A stretch of 64,000 nt of DNA. It comes from Candidatus Hydrogenosomobacter endosymbioticus. GTDB taxonomy: Bacteria; Pseudomonadota; Alphaproteobacteria; Holosporales; GW7. Under the pieces are notes generated by a model. It saw only the letters and a list, made by a program, of their open reading frames with translations, was not told where the DNA came from and did no database searches. The stretch is from NCBI RefSeq assembly GCF_021654655.1, contig NZ_AP025225.1, positions 756,001 to 820,000 of the forward strand, in the 5' to 3' direction. Made by a program: the position numbers and the translations under genes. The first letter of the stretch is position 1, and each line of letters begins with the position of its first letter. This document shows, piece after piece, positions 50,621 to 58,983 of the stretch.

Positions 50621-52504
50621 ATGACTCTCAGGAGTGGCTTTTTGGTCTCTATTTGTTCTTTGGCGCTGCTGGGCTGTCAGGCTGACGTTGAGGTTGGGTC
50701 CTCGGTTCAGCAGTCTAAGACGAAGGAAGGGCTAGCGGCCTATTTAGATTCGTCTAGGCATGCGTTTCCACAGTTTTTTTCTATACAAAAGGTTAAAGAT
50801 CTTATAAAAGACGGAGAACTTAAAGATGCTTCAAGATATGTAAACCTGGCGCTTAATAATTGCGCCACTAATGCTTGCTTGCATTTAGTGAATGGTTTTA
50901 TTTACGAGGAGATGGCGAGAATGGGCGATAGCTCATACATAGAGCTTGCTGGCGTAGCGTATCAGACCGCGTATAATATTGATCCGTCACAGTGGTATAT
51001 AGTTTACCTATATGGCCAGCACCTTCTAAGAGTTAACAAATTTAGCGATGCGCAGCGAGTGCTAGCGGATGCTGCGATACTGCGCCCTAAAGACCCGAAG
51101 ATATTGTATTCGCTGGCATACGCGTCTTATTATTTGAAAGATCTTCCAGTCGCTGCCGCAAGTATAGAAAAGGCTGCGGCGATAGCTAAAGATGATCCTG
51201 TGATACAGCGCGCTGCCGCTGTTATTCTTGCCTCTGCTGGAAAAGATGATAAGGCAAAGCGGCATTTCGATACGTATAAAGCGTCTGCAAAAGGATTGCA
51301 TAGCGATGTTGAATATGTGTCCAACAGAATTTCTGATTGGAAAAGAGCGCATGACAATGCGGTTGTACAGCAAGCGGCTTCTGGCGGAGGTGAAGGAGAC
51401 TATGGCGATTCGGATAATAGTATAGATCAAGCTATTGAGGAAGGAAAAAAGCAGGCAGACGAAGATGTGCAGTCAGCAGATGCGTCTCGCAAAGGACACA
51501 AAGTAAATGCAGAGCCCCACATACCTATTATCATAGAGTGTTATATTCTCAGCGTTGACGAATCAAAGTCTACGAGCAAAGGTACGAATATAATGGATGC
51601 AATTGCGAACGGGATGTCTTTGAGCCTCACTCCATTTGACTTTAAGAAATCATTTACGTTCAATAGGGAGGGCAGAAATTGGATTGTTAGCGATAGTTCG
51701 CTATCAAGAAGTTTAGATGGTTCTCTTAGCGCAAACGACATAAAATACAACGTAAATATAGCGAATGCTGGTGGGCGCACGATAGAAGTTCTTGGAAGGC
51801 CGTCGGTTTCTACCATGCTCGGTAAGCCCGCTGCTTTTATGGCAGGAGAACAAGTGGTTGGAGGGGTGTCAGGTAATTTTTCCAGCGGCATGTCGCAAGT
51901 TGATGTTGGATTGAAAGTCGAGGTTACGCCGATAGACATAACTCCGACAAACAAAGTTGTTATGAATGTAACAATATCCGGGACTATTTTGTTGGTTCAA
52001 CCAGACCCAGGACGATCTCTCGACAGTCAGTGTTTTAAAGTTGGTAAATCTAAGACTATGACGACTGTAAAGGCGGCGTTTGGACAGACTGTTATGGTAG
52101 GAGGGCTGTATCAGCGTACGCAACAAACCGCGAACAGTGAGGTTCCTCTTCTTGGAGATCTTCCTCTTCTTCAGTATATATTCGCTAATGAAGCGACTCA
52201 GTACTCAACTAGTACAGTGCTTTATCTTTTGACTCCTCGAAGGGGAGGAGATATAGAGAAGTGCACACAAACGTTAAACTCATATAAAATGAATTTAAAT
52301 GAGGATGTGTCTAGACGTCTTGAAAGCCAGGGGCTAAGCAGCGTTGGAGATTACGTTGGTCTTCGCTATATACTGAAGGCCCTTATGAAGAATCCTTTGT
52401 TTTTCGATTTTAGAACTGGCGACCTTTTGCCACCATTTTATGGCCAGACTTGTAGCGATATGAACGGGAAGATAGACCAGCTTCTTGCTTTTACATACTT
52501 CTAG
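50621..52504 (+). CDS. TPR lipoprotein fused to a type II/III-type secretin domain
   Basis: From ATG 50621 (frame open from a TTG at 50564) the protein is about 627 residues. A lipoprotein signal (MTLRSGFLVSICSLALLGC) is followed by TPR-like helical repeats to about residue 240 and a Gly/Ser/acidic linker. The C-terminal part has secretin hallmarks: VDVGLKVEVTPIDI, FGQTVMVGGLYQR, and VPLLGDLPLL near residue 510, followed by LYLLTPRRG. Secretins form outer-membrane gates for type II/III secretion, type IV or Tad pili. Separate TPR lipoproteins (pilotins such as PilF) usually deliver them; here the two are one chain. No pilus or secretion genes flank it. Confidence 0.82.
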   Translation: MTLRSGFLVSICSLALLGCQADVEVGSSVQQSKTKEGLAAYLDSSRHAFPQFFSIQKVKDLIKDGELKDASRYVNLALNNCATNACLHLVNGFIYEEMARMGDSSYIELAGVAYQTAYNIDPSQWYIVYLYGQHLLRVNKFSDAQRVLADAAILRPKDPKILYSLAYASYYLKDLPVAAASIEKAAAIAKDDPVIQRAAAVILASAGKDDKAKRHFDTYKASAKGLHSDVEYVSNRISDWKRAHDNAVVQQAASGGGEGDYGDSDNSIDQAIEEGKKQADEDVQSADASRKGHKVNAEPHIPIIIECYILSVDESKSTSKGTNIMDAIANGMSLSLTPFDFKKSFTFNREGRNWIVSDSSLSRSLDGSLSANDIKYNVNIANAGGRTIEVLGRPSVSTMLGKPAAFMAGEQVVGGVSGNFSSGMSQVDVGLKVEVTPIDITPTNKVVMNVTISGTILLVQPDPGRSLDSQCFKVGKSKTMTTVKAAFGQTVMVGGLYQRTQQTANSEVPLLGDLPLLQYIFANEATQYSTSTVLYLLTPRRGGDIEKCTQTLNSYKMNLNEDVSRRLESQGLSSVGDYVGLRYILKALMKNPLFFDFRTGDLLPPFYGQTCSDMNGKIDQLLAFTYF

Positions 52505-52648
52505 AGTATCAGAGTGGAGATATATACAAGACTGATTTGCTAGCTCTTGTGGTTGTGAGGTTGTGCGGGCTAGAGCTCTGTTGTTTCACTAATTAATGTG
52601 TTGGGTGTATAATGTGCTGATTTAATTGCGATAGCGATAGAGGTTGCA

Positions 52649-53932
52649 ATGCGTTTATCCAAATATTTTGTTCCAACATTGAGAGATTTGCCGGCTGAGG
52701 CTTGTGCCGTATCCCACAAACTTATGTTGAAATCTGGGATGATACAGCAAATATCGTCTGGAATATATGCGTGGCTTCCTTTGGGACTTCGGGTATTGCA
52801 GAAAATAGAGGATATCATACGTCGCGAACACGACTCGATAGGTGCATTGGAGATGCTTGCTCCTACTTTGCAGCCGGCCGATATTTGGATAGAGAGCGGG
52901 AGATATGACGACTATGGGAAAGAAATGCTCCGGTTTGATGACAGAGGAGGACGAGAGCTAATATATGGCCCAACGGCTGAGGAAGTATTCACATATGTTT
53001 TTAGGTCTCATGTGCATAGCTATAAGGACCTTCCAAAAATTCTCTATAACATTCAGTGGAAATTTAGAGACGAGGTGCGGCCTAGATTTGGGGTCATGCG
53101 AGGGAGAGAGTTTTTGATGAAAGATGCCTATTCATTCGACCTTACCAAAGATGCTGCAGTTCGTTCATATGAAATGTTTTTTCAGGCATATATAAAGGCC
53201 TTTACATCTATGGGGCTCTCGGTTATACCGGTTAGGGCGAACACAGGTCCTATCGGAGGCGACTTAAGCCATGAGTTTCAGATATTAGCTGAGACCGGAG
53301 AAAGCGAGATTTACTACGACTCTGCGCTTGATGAAAAACTTGGATGCACATCAATAGAAGATTATGAAGGAATTTACGCTATGGCAGGAGAGCGGCACGA
53401 CGGCTCAAGCTGTCCAATAGAAAAAGAAAGGCTTATAGTTTCGCGCGGAATAGAGGTTGGTCATATTTTTTATTTCGGAACGAAATACTCTGGACCGCTC
53501 AATGCCTATGTAACATCTAAATGTGGCGAAAGAGTTCCTGTGGAAATGGGGTCCTATGGCATTGGCGTATCACGCCTTGTAGGCGCCATCATTGAAGCAT
53601 TTCATGACGATAAGGGAATTATTTGGCCTGAAAGTGTGGCTCCATTTCTCGCTGTGATAATACCTGTGAATGAAGAGTGCGTGAAGATGGGGGATGAGGT
53701 ATATCATTCGTTACTGTTATCTTCGCGAGACATACTGTATGACGACAGGAAAAAAAGCGCTGGTATAAAATTTGCCGATGCAGACCTCATGGGCATGCCA
53801 TACCAGATTATTATAGGTCCTGAAAAAAACGCTAGGCGTTGCGTGGAAGTGAAGAACAGAAAGACTGGAGAATCAATAGAGGTTAAGGTTGAGCAACTCG
53901 ATCAGATACTTTTTTCATCTACCAGCAGGTAA
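52649..53932 (+). CDS. proS: prolyl-tRNA synthetase (short alphaproteobacterial type)
   Basis: A class II synthetase of 427 residues charging tRNA-Pro. Motif 1 lies around QISSGIYAWLPLGLRVLQKI, motif 2 around FRDEVRPRFGVMRGREFLMKD and motif 3 around GSYGIGVSRLVGAI. The ~180-residue INS editing domain between motifs 2 and 3 found in E. coli ProS is missing, as in alphaproteobacterial enzymes, so mischarged Ala-tRNA-Pro must be cleared by a separate factor. The C-terminal anticodon-binding domain is present (YDDRKKSAGIKFADADLMGM). Confidence 0.97.
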   Translation: MRLSKYFVPTLRDLPAEACAVSHKLMLKSGMIQQISSGIYAWLPLGLRVLQKIEDIIRREHDSIGALEMLAPTLQPADIWIESGRYDDYGKEMLRFDDRGGRELIYGPTAEEVFTYVFRSHVHSYKDLPKILYNIQWKFRDEVRPRFGVMRGREFLMKDAYSFDLTKDAAVRSYEMFFQAYIKAFTSMGLSVIPVRANTGPIGGDLSHEFQILAETGESEIYYDSALDEKLGCTSIEDYEGIYAMAGERHDGSSCPIEKERLIVSRGIEVGHIFYFGTKYSGPLNAYVTSKCGERVPVEMGSYGIGVSRLVGAIIEAFHDDKGIIWPESVAPFLAVIIPVNEECVKMGDEVYHSLLLSSRDILYDDRKKSAGIKFADADLMGMPYQIIIGPEKNARRCVEVKNRKTGESIEVKVEQLDQILFSSTSR

Positions 53933-54012
53933 TTTTGCAGAGAGGAGCGCCTTGGTTCTGACCTCTCGTCTTGAAACAAAGCTCTGCATGTCGTAGAATC
54001 GACAGAGTCTTG

Positions 54013-54084
54013 GGGCGATTAGCTCAGCGGTAGAGCACCTCGTTTACACCGAGGGGGTCGTAGGTTCAATCCCTGCATCGCCCA
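54013..54084 (+). tRNA. tRNA-Val (UAC anticodon)
   Basis: A complete cloverleaf. The acceptor stem GGGCGAT pairs with ATCGCCC. A D-arm (AGCTCAGCGGTAGAGC), an anticodon stem CCTCG/CGAGG around loop TTTACAC (anticodon TAC) and a T-arm GGTTCAATCC follow. The discriminator is A; CCA is not encoded. Confidence 0.96.
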
Positions 54085-54239
54085 TTCCGTTTTTTCTTAT
54101 GTTTTGTTGACGTGCTTGTCTCTTCGTTGATGTGCGTTATGGTGGCAACCGGTCTTTTTGCTATTTTGTCAAAAAAATTATATAAAAATTAATTATAATT
54201 ATCTATAATTTATAGAACATAACTTAATTTTATAAAAAT

Positions 54240-55067
54240 ATGATCGTAAAAATTGCTAGAATTTTTATGGCGCTAGGCATAGTTGCAATTTCTGCTGGAA
54301 GCGCTCAAGGGATACTGAAGAAAATTTCTAAAAGATGGTTTTCCTGCCCAGACGGCTATGTTATCTGCGCAGATGGGAAAACAGTCCTTGTTAATCAAGA
54401 AATGACGGGCGGTCAGTGTCAGCCATGTACTGAAGGATGTGGACACATTCTTGGAGATGGGCTTCAGTCTTGTTTTAGAGATCATGGCGGGCTTATGCCA
54501 GGAGATCCAATTAACAGTATGCATTTTTCTGGTAATGGTCTTGCGAAACTTGGTGTTGATGAGCTGAACTATATTGTACAGGTAGCTGCGGCCACAGCGG
54601 CGGCTTCTGCTGGAGACCCGGCTGCTGCAGGAACACTTGTTGCCAGCTCTGCCTCGAAAGCCGCTTCAAATTCTGGGATCAAAGGTAAAAAACGCTCGGA
54701 TAGTCAGAAAGCTCTTGCTCAGGCTAATGGTAATTCAGCATCTCGCGGTAATAAAAAAACTTCGAAAGCTGTTGATTCAAGTGGACAGAAAGAGGATAAG
54801 GGGGAGCAAGGTTCCGACAGATCGCAAAATTTGCAGAGCCTCCAGAATAATCGATCTGGCTCTCAATCAAAGCAAAGCAAACAAGGTACCGGCCAGCAAG
54901 ATGCAGTCAGTGAAGAGGATATGGCGCAAATCACTAACCAAATAGCTGCGGAAGTTACAAAACAGCTTCAAAAAACTTTGCCCGAGCAGGTGCAAAAAAA
55001 TCTTGACGGAGCTGCAACCGGCAAACAAGACGTTGTTGAGGAAAATGAAGGCGGAGACTCCGATTAA
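54240..55067 (+). CDS. secreted Cys-rich/low-complexity protein, function unknown
   Basis: A 275-residue protein. Residues 1-24 (MIVKIARIFMALGIVAISAG) form a Sec signal peptide. A ~60-residue cysteine-rich module follows, with SCPDGYVICADGK and CQPCTEGCGHILG and six or seven cysteines that could form disulfides. Then come an Ala-rich helix, a long Ser/Gln/Lys/Gly disordered stretch, and a final helix (AQITNQIAAEVTKQLQKTL) with an acidic tail. No family is recognised. The 60 bases upstream are extremely AT-rich, with TATAAT-like sequence. It lies alone after tRNA-Val. Confidence 0.72.
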   Translation: MIVKIARIFMALGIVAISAGSAQGILKKISKRWFSCPDGYVICADGKTVLVNQEMTGGQCQPCTEGCGHILGDGLQSCFRDHGGLMPGDPINSMHFSGNGLAKLGVDELNYIVQVAAATAAASAGDPAAAGTLVASSASKAASNSGIKGKKRSDSQKALAQANGNSASRGNKKTSKAVDSSGQKEDKGEQGSDRSQNLQSLQNNRSGSQSKQSKQGTGQQDAVSEEDMAQITNQIAAEVTKQLQKTLPEQVQKNLDGAATGKQDVVEENEGGDSD

Positions 55068-55087
55068 AGCCTCAAATCTACGGCAGC

Positions 55088-55166
55088 TCTCGATCAATAC
55101 AGATAGAAGGCTATGATGCAAGGGTTATTTATTGTTAAAGACTCTTGCTTGCATAATTGATCGAGA
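55088..55166. other. nested inverted repeat between convergent genes
   Basis: TCTCGATCAAT (55088-55098) is the exact reverse complement of ATTGATCGAGA (55156-55166). Inside it ATGCAAG (55116-55122) pairs with CTTGCAT (55148-55154). The folded structure would sit between the stops of two convergent genes, followed by A/T runs, so a bidirectional terminator is the simplest reading. Confidence 0.6.
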
Positions 55167-55175
55167 AAAATTTGT

Positions 55176-56234
55176 TTATTTGGAGTCATATTTATAATAA
55201 TTAAGAACAAATTCTCCTTGAAAAACAAACTCTGCGCGCGAAGAGTGGTGTATAAATATTGCTCCGTTATGTGTGGAGCGGTTTACTTGTATTTGACCTC
55301 CTGGCATTACTATATTCACCTGTGAGCTAATCTTGTATATGTCGAATATAGACGCTCCAACAGCGCATGCAGCTGAACCGCAGGCAGATGTTGCGCCAAC
55401 TCCTCTTTCCCACACCTCTGTCATTGCTAAGCAATTTTTACTGTCGAAAGATGTTATGGAGACGTTAGTTCCTTCAGGGAACATTTGGTGACATTGTAAT
55501 GATTGAGCTATTTCTTCAAGACGCTGCTCTGAGATGGGGCGGTTTTCAGGTCTTTTGTTCATAACAACCGCGTGCTGGTTTAGCGCAAACACTGGAATTG
55601 CCAATGCTCCATTTTCTAGCTCGATCGATTCGCATGGTTTTATGATCCCTTCCTTGGTTATTGCGTGCCTTACCATAGGAAACGGTTGGCGTACGTCTAC
55701 AATCCAGGGATCAAGAATTTTACATTCAACTTGTATGGTTCCTGAAACTATACTTACTATGTTTGCTTCTTCTTTTATAGTTTGCTCTTTTTTTAAAGAA
55801 TTTTTCTGGAAAGAGGGAGGCGTGTCTGTACTCGAGCTCTTTCCTATAGACTTAATTTTTTTTGATATATACGCCGCAGCGCATCTGGCTCCATTTCCAC
55901 AAAATCGCGCTTTAGACCCATCGTTGTTCCATACGTGCATATGCCTCTGTCTGATGTCTGATGGGTTTGGAAGTAATATTATTAATTGGTCGCACCCGAT
56001 TCCGGTCTTCCTGTTGCAAATCTTTCTTACTTCTTCTGTATGGAGAGATATGCTGTCCGAAGTATTGTGCGTACGACTTTTTAAAGTAGACGATTTATAT
56101 AGGAGAGAGCTTCTGCCTGGCTCTGCAACCGCATTTTCCGTAAAAAGACTTTGGTCTAAGCAATCTATGATGACGAAATCGTTCCCGCAGCAGTTCATCT
56201 TCACGAAGTCGAAACGAAGATCAGAATTTTCCAT
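55176..56234 (-). CDS. dapF: diaminopimelate epimerase with insertions
   Basis: DapF interconverts LL- and meso-diaminopimelate for lysine and peptidoglycan. The catalytic cysteines are in FCGNGARC (Cys118) and ATSACGSAACAVG (Cys285); MNCCGNDFVIID marks the N-terminus. From ATG 56234 it has 352 residues, about 75 more than usual. The excess lies in two hydrophilic insertions, residues about 31-65 and 130-158 (rich in Ser, Lys, Thr). The frame continues antisense across tRNA-Glu to 56369; that extension is not coding. It starts 23 bases after the tRNA-Glu gene, so they are probably co-transcribed. Confidence 0.94.
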   Translation of the reverse strand: MENSDLRFDFVKMNCCGNDFVIIDCLDQSLFTENAVAEPGRSSLLYKSSTLKSRTHNTSDSISLHTEEVRKICNRKTGIGCDQLIILLPNPSDIRQRHMHVWNNDGSKARFCGNGARCAAAYISKKIKSIGKSSSTDTPPSFQKNSLKKEQTIKEEANIVSIVSGTIQVECKILDPWIVDVRQPFPMVRHAITKEGIIKPCESIELENGALAIPVFALNQHAVVMNKRPENRPISEQRLEEIAQSLQCHQMFPEGTNVSITSFDSKNCLAMTEVWERGVGATSACGSAACAVGASIFDIYKISSQVNIVMPGGQIQVNRSTHNGAIFIHHSSRAEFVFQGEFVLNYYKYDSK

Positions 56235-56256
56235 GACACGAGATGCGAAAAAATAA

Positions 56257-56329
56257 TACCCCCTAGGGGAATCGAACCCCTGTTTCCGCCGTGAGAGGGC
56301 GATGTCCTGGGCCGCTAGACGAAGGGGGC
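56257..56329 (-). tRNA. tRNA-Glu (CUC anticodon)
   Basis: The minus strand reads GCCCCCTTCGTCTAGCGGCC as the 5' half, closely matching E. coli tRNA-Glu. The anticodon loop CTCTCAC gives anticodon CTC, and the T-arm is GGGGTTCGATTCCCC. The acceptor GCCCCCT/AGGGGGT includes a G1:U72 wobble. The discriminator is A; CCA is not encoded. Confidence 0.95.
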
Positions 56330-56483
56330 GGCTTACGGTCAATTCTACATAGAAAAAATTTTTAATCAACAGTTTTTATTTTGTAAGCACTGAGTTGATG
56401 AAAAAATCATAAAAAAGTAACGAGAGGGCTGCTTTTTAGGAAGAATGATTTATGCCCCATATTTAAGTGGTAGAGAGTCGCTT

Positions 56484-57167
56484 TTAGCTGTATTGCTTGC
56501 AATCTACTATTACTCCATCTTCAAGGGAAATTATTCTGTCCGCAACATCAAGTATTCTATTGTCATGAGTAACGAGTAAAATCGCTGTTTTTTGCTCTTG
56601 CGCCAAGTCTTTTAGTATATGAACGCATTCTTGCCCAGATTTTTTGTCGAGCGATGCGGTTGGCTCGTCTGCTAGTATCAGCTTTGGTTTTGCGACAAGA
56701 GCGCGCGCTATCGAAACACGCTGTCTTTGTCCGCCAGATAAGCTGCTTGGAAAAAAGTTAACATATTCTCCTATTCCTACAGATTTGAGAACCGCGTTTG
56801 CGGAACTCTCTCTATAATCTTCATCTGCCTCTTCGCTTAGCTCAAGCGACAGACGGACATTTTGGGAGGCAGTCAGCGCCTTTATCAAATTATGATTTTG
56901 GAATATATAGCCTATTTTTTGGCGCAAGAGATGGCGTTCGCTTTGTTGTATTTTTGATAAATCATTTCCTAAGATACTTACAAACCCATTTTTATGAATT
57001 CTTAGCCCGCCGAGAATTGTAAGGAGAGTGGTTTTTCCAGAGCCTGACGGGCCGTTGAGTATTATTATCTCTCCTGGTGCGATCTCCAGGCTTACATCTT
57101 TTAAAACCTCTCTATACAGATTTCCGCTTCCATACCCGAAGCTCAAATTTTTTACGCTTATAACCAT
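56484..57167 (-). CDS. devA: DevA-like ABC transporter ATP-binding protein
   Basis: A 227-residue ABC ATPase of the LolD/MacB/DevA group. Walker A GPSGSGKT at 39-46, Q-loop GYIFQNHNL, signature LSGGQRQR at 143-150, Walker B LILADEPTAS and H-loop VTHD are all intact. ISVKNLSFGYGSGNLYREVL, IILNGPSGSGKTTLLT and IGYIFQNHNLIKALTASQNV match the DevA subgroup best. No permease lies beside it; the DevC/DevB-like genes are at 33123-35312, so it is the likely missing ATPase. Alternatives are LolD or a FtsE-like protein. Confidence 0.85.
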   Translation of the reverse strand: MVISVKNLSFGYGSGNLYREVLKDVSLEIAPGEIIILNGPSGSGKTTLLTILGGLRIHKNGFVSILGNDLSKIQQSERHLLRQKIGYIFQNHNLIKALTASQNVRLSLELSEEADEDYRESSANAVLKSVGIGEYVNFFPSSLSGGQRQRVSIARALVAKPKLILADEPTASLDKKSGQECVHILKDLAQEQKTAILLVTHDNRILDVADRIISLEDGVIVDCKQYS

Positions 57168-57268
57168 GCTTTATGTCTTTTCAAGGAGCTTTTCTGACAC
57201 AAACATTATACAGGCGTGGGTTTAGTATATCCATTACTTATCCTTGACCGAATCCGCTCGAAAAAACA

Positions 57269-58762
57269 TCAAAAGCTTTCTGTTTCAAATACAAGGATTT
57301 CCGTATTCTCGTCTTTCCAGCATTTTTCATCTAGATCAGCTTTCGATGAGCAGAGGCTGTCTAAAAATTCTTCTTTTGTTGCAAATTGTTCTGAAACTTG
57401 CGGAAGATATACTCCGCTCTTGCCGTATTTTTTCACTATGACTCCGTGACCAGGAAACTTTATTTCATTGTGACTTCGAACTTTAACTGGCGTTGTTAGC
57501 ACGGATATTTCGATAGAAAGGCTTGGAATCTCCCTTTCTCGAACAGGTTGGAACCTGCTGTCTTCGAGAGCAGCTTGGCGAGCCATATGGTATACAGCTT
57601 TCCAAAGAGGTTCTTCTGGGAGTATTCTCCCTATGCACCCTCTTAGATTTCCATTTTTGTCTTTAAGTGTGACGAATACAGCCTTGTGTTGATTCAGGCG
57701 TCTGTCTTTTACGTCTATGTCTTCTGTGTTATCTCCAGATTTGTTTATATTATGCAGGCTCTTCAGCGCTATGATTTTCAAAATATTTTTTTGCTCTTCG
57801 CTAAGCTGGTTTTTTTTTTCTGAAGTGCCTTTTGTAGGGCCTTCGACGCGAGCGATTTCTCCAACTGCGCCCATATATCCAACGGATTTTTCATAATCTC
57901 CGGATGATTCTGCGCTTGTGTTGTATCTAAGAACTGTTACCCTTGAATCTGGCATACTTTTTAGTACATTAAGAGCTGTCATCACAGCTGCAGCTCCGCA
58001 CAATTCACTTTGGCCGCTATCTATTAAGCTTTGCAGACCTCGGATATTAATAGATTTTATCGCTTTAATGGTGATTTTGTCTCGCATTCTGGTTATATCG
58101 TCATGCAAATGGTGGCTCATATCTGATGATGCGATTATTAAAATCTTCTTGCCGCTCTTAGATATTGCAGATTTGATTGCGCTTGCAAGAATTGGAGCAA
58201 ACTTTACATCGTTTATTAGTATGGGAACTATTTGCGCATTTGGTTGAAGCGCTTGTATAAATGGTAGCTGTGTTTCAAGAGAATGCTCTTCATCGTGAAT
58301 TGCCTGGTCGTATACAATTTCTGGGCTTTCATCAGCAATGATTTTTGTTACATCTTCGTCTGTTTCTGTTGTGCCTAAAGGTGAGCTCCAGTTGCCTCCT
58401 CCAAACAGAATCGCGCCTTCGATGCGAGAGCTATGTTTTGGTCCAATAAGAATTACTGTGTCGAATTGGGTAGAGCGTAAAGCCTGATACGCGCAACCAG
58501 CAGTTTTACCAGAATATTCATATCCAGCATGCGGCGCAAAAAGAACGAGAGGCTCATACATAGAATCCTTGTATAAAGTGCAAGGTTCTGATAGAAACTC
58601 GCTTATTTGTTTTAGTAATATTTTTTTGTTTTCATTGTAAAAGCTCCCAGCAACCGCTGGTGATCGGATAGTTTTTTCAGCTTCTGCTCTGTCGGTGCAG
58701 CAGGCCATAATAACTGAAAAGCAAAAGGATGAGCAAGATAGGTAGCGTATGCAGCGAGTCAT
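57269..58762 (-). CDS. exported Memo-AMMECR1 fusion (AmmeMemoRadiSam system B+A)
   Basis: A 497-residue two-domain protein. Residues 1-28 form a signal with a possible lipobox (FCFSVIMAC). Residues about 31-305 are a Memo domain: SPAVAGSFY, PHAGYEYSG at 77-85, GPKHS, HDEEHSLE at 156-163, SSDMSHH, and CGAAAVM with Cys255; its His/His/Cys metal site looks intact. Residues about 322-497 are AMMECR1, with the hallmark LRGCIGR at 373-379. The two occur as neighbours of a radical-SAM protein in many prokaryotes, giving the system its name; no radical-SAM gene is here. Function is unknown in bacteria. Confidence 0.88.
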   Translation of the reverse strand: MTRCIRYLSCSSFCFSVIMACCTDRAEAEKTIRSPAVAGSFYNENKKILLKQISEFLSEPCTLYKDSMYEPLVLFAPHAGYEYSGKTAGCAYQALRSTQFDTVILIGPKHSSRIEGAILFGGGNWSSPLGTTETDEDVTKIIADESPEIVYDQAIHDEEHSLETQLPFIQALQPNAQIVPILINDVKFAPILASAIKSAISKSGKKILIIASSDMSHHLHDDITRMRDKITIKAIKSINIRGLQSLIDSGQSELCGAAAVMTALNVLKSMPDSRVTVLRYNTSAESSGDYEKSVGYMGAVGEIARVEGPTKGTSEKKNQLSEEQKNILKIIALKSLHNINKSGDNTEDIDVKDRRLNQHKAVFVTLKDKNGNLRGCIGRILPEEPLWKAVYHMARQAALEDSRFQPVREREIPSLSIEISVLTTPVKVRSHNEIKFPGHGVIVKKYGKSGVYLPQVSEQFATKEEFLDSLCSSKADLDEKCWKDENTEILVFETESF

Positions 58763-58913
58763 AAGATGTGAGATAATTATTTTATTTTACGAGTAGTTTA
58801 TATAAAAAACAGCAAAAAATCGCTAAAAATGGTTGGTATGATTGGCTATAGTTTATATTTACTAATCGAACAAGCATAATCTTAGTCTGATGGTTTTTGC
58901 GGGACATAACTAG

Positions 58914-58942
58914 TTGCAGTTTTTAGTCAATCATGTTATTAA
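58914..58942 (+). promoter_or_regulatory. candidate promoter for tuf-rpsJ
   Basis: TTGCAG at 58914-58919 and TATTAA at 58937-58942 are spaced by 17 bases, about 40 bases before the tuf start. Each matches four or five consensus positions. Confidence 0.35.
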
Positions 58943-58983
58943 GTTTCATATTGAATTGAAACGCAAAGACTATAGGAGTTTTC

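Noticed and set aside
56235-56369. N-terminal extension of dapF
   Set aside because: It is the antisense read-through of tRNA-Glu; the DapF family start is the downstream Met.
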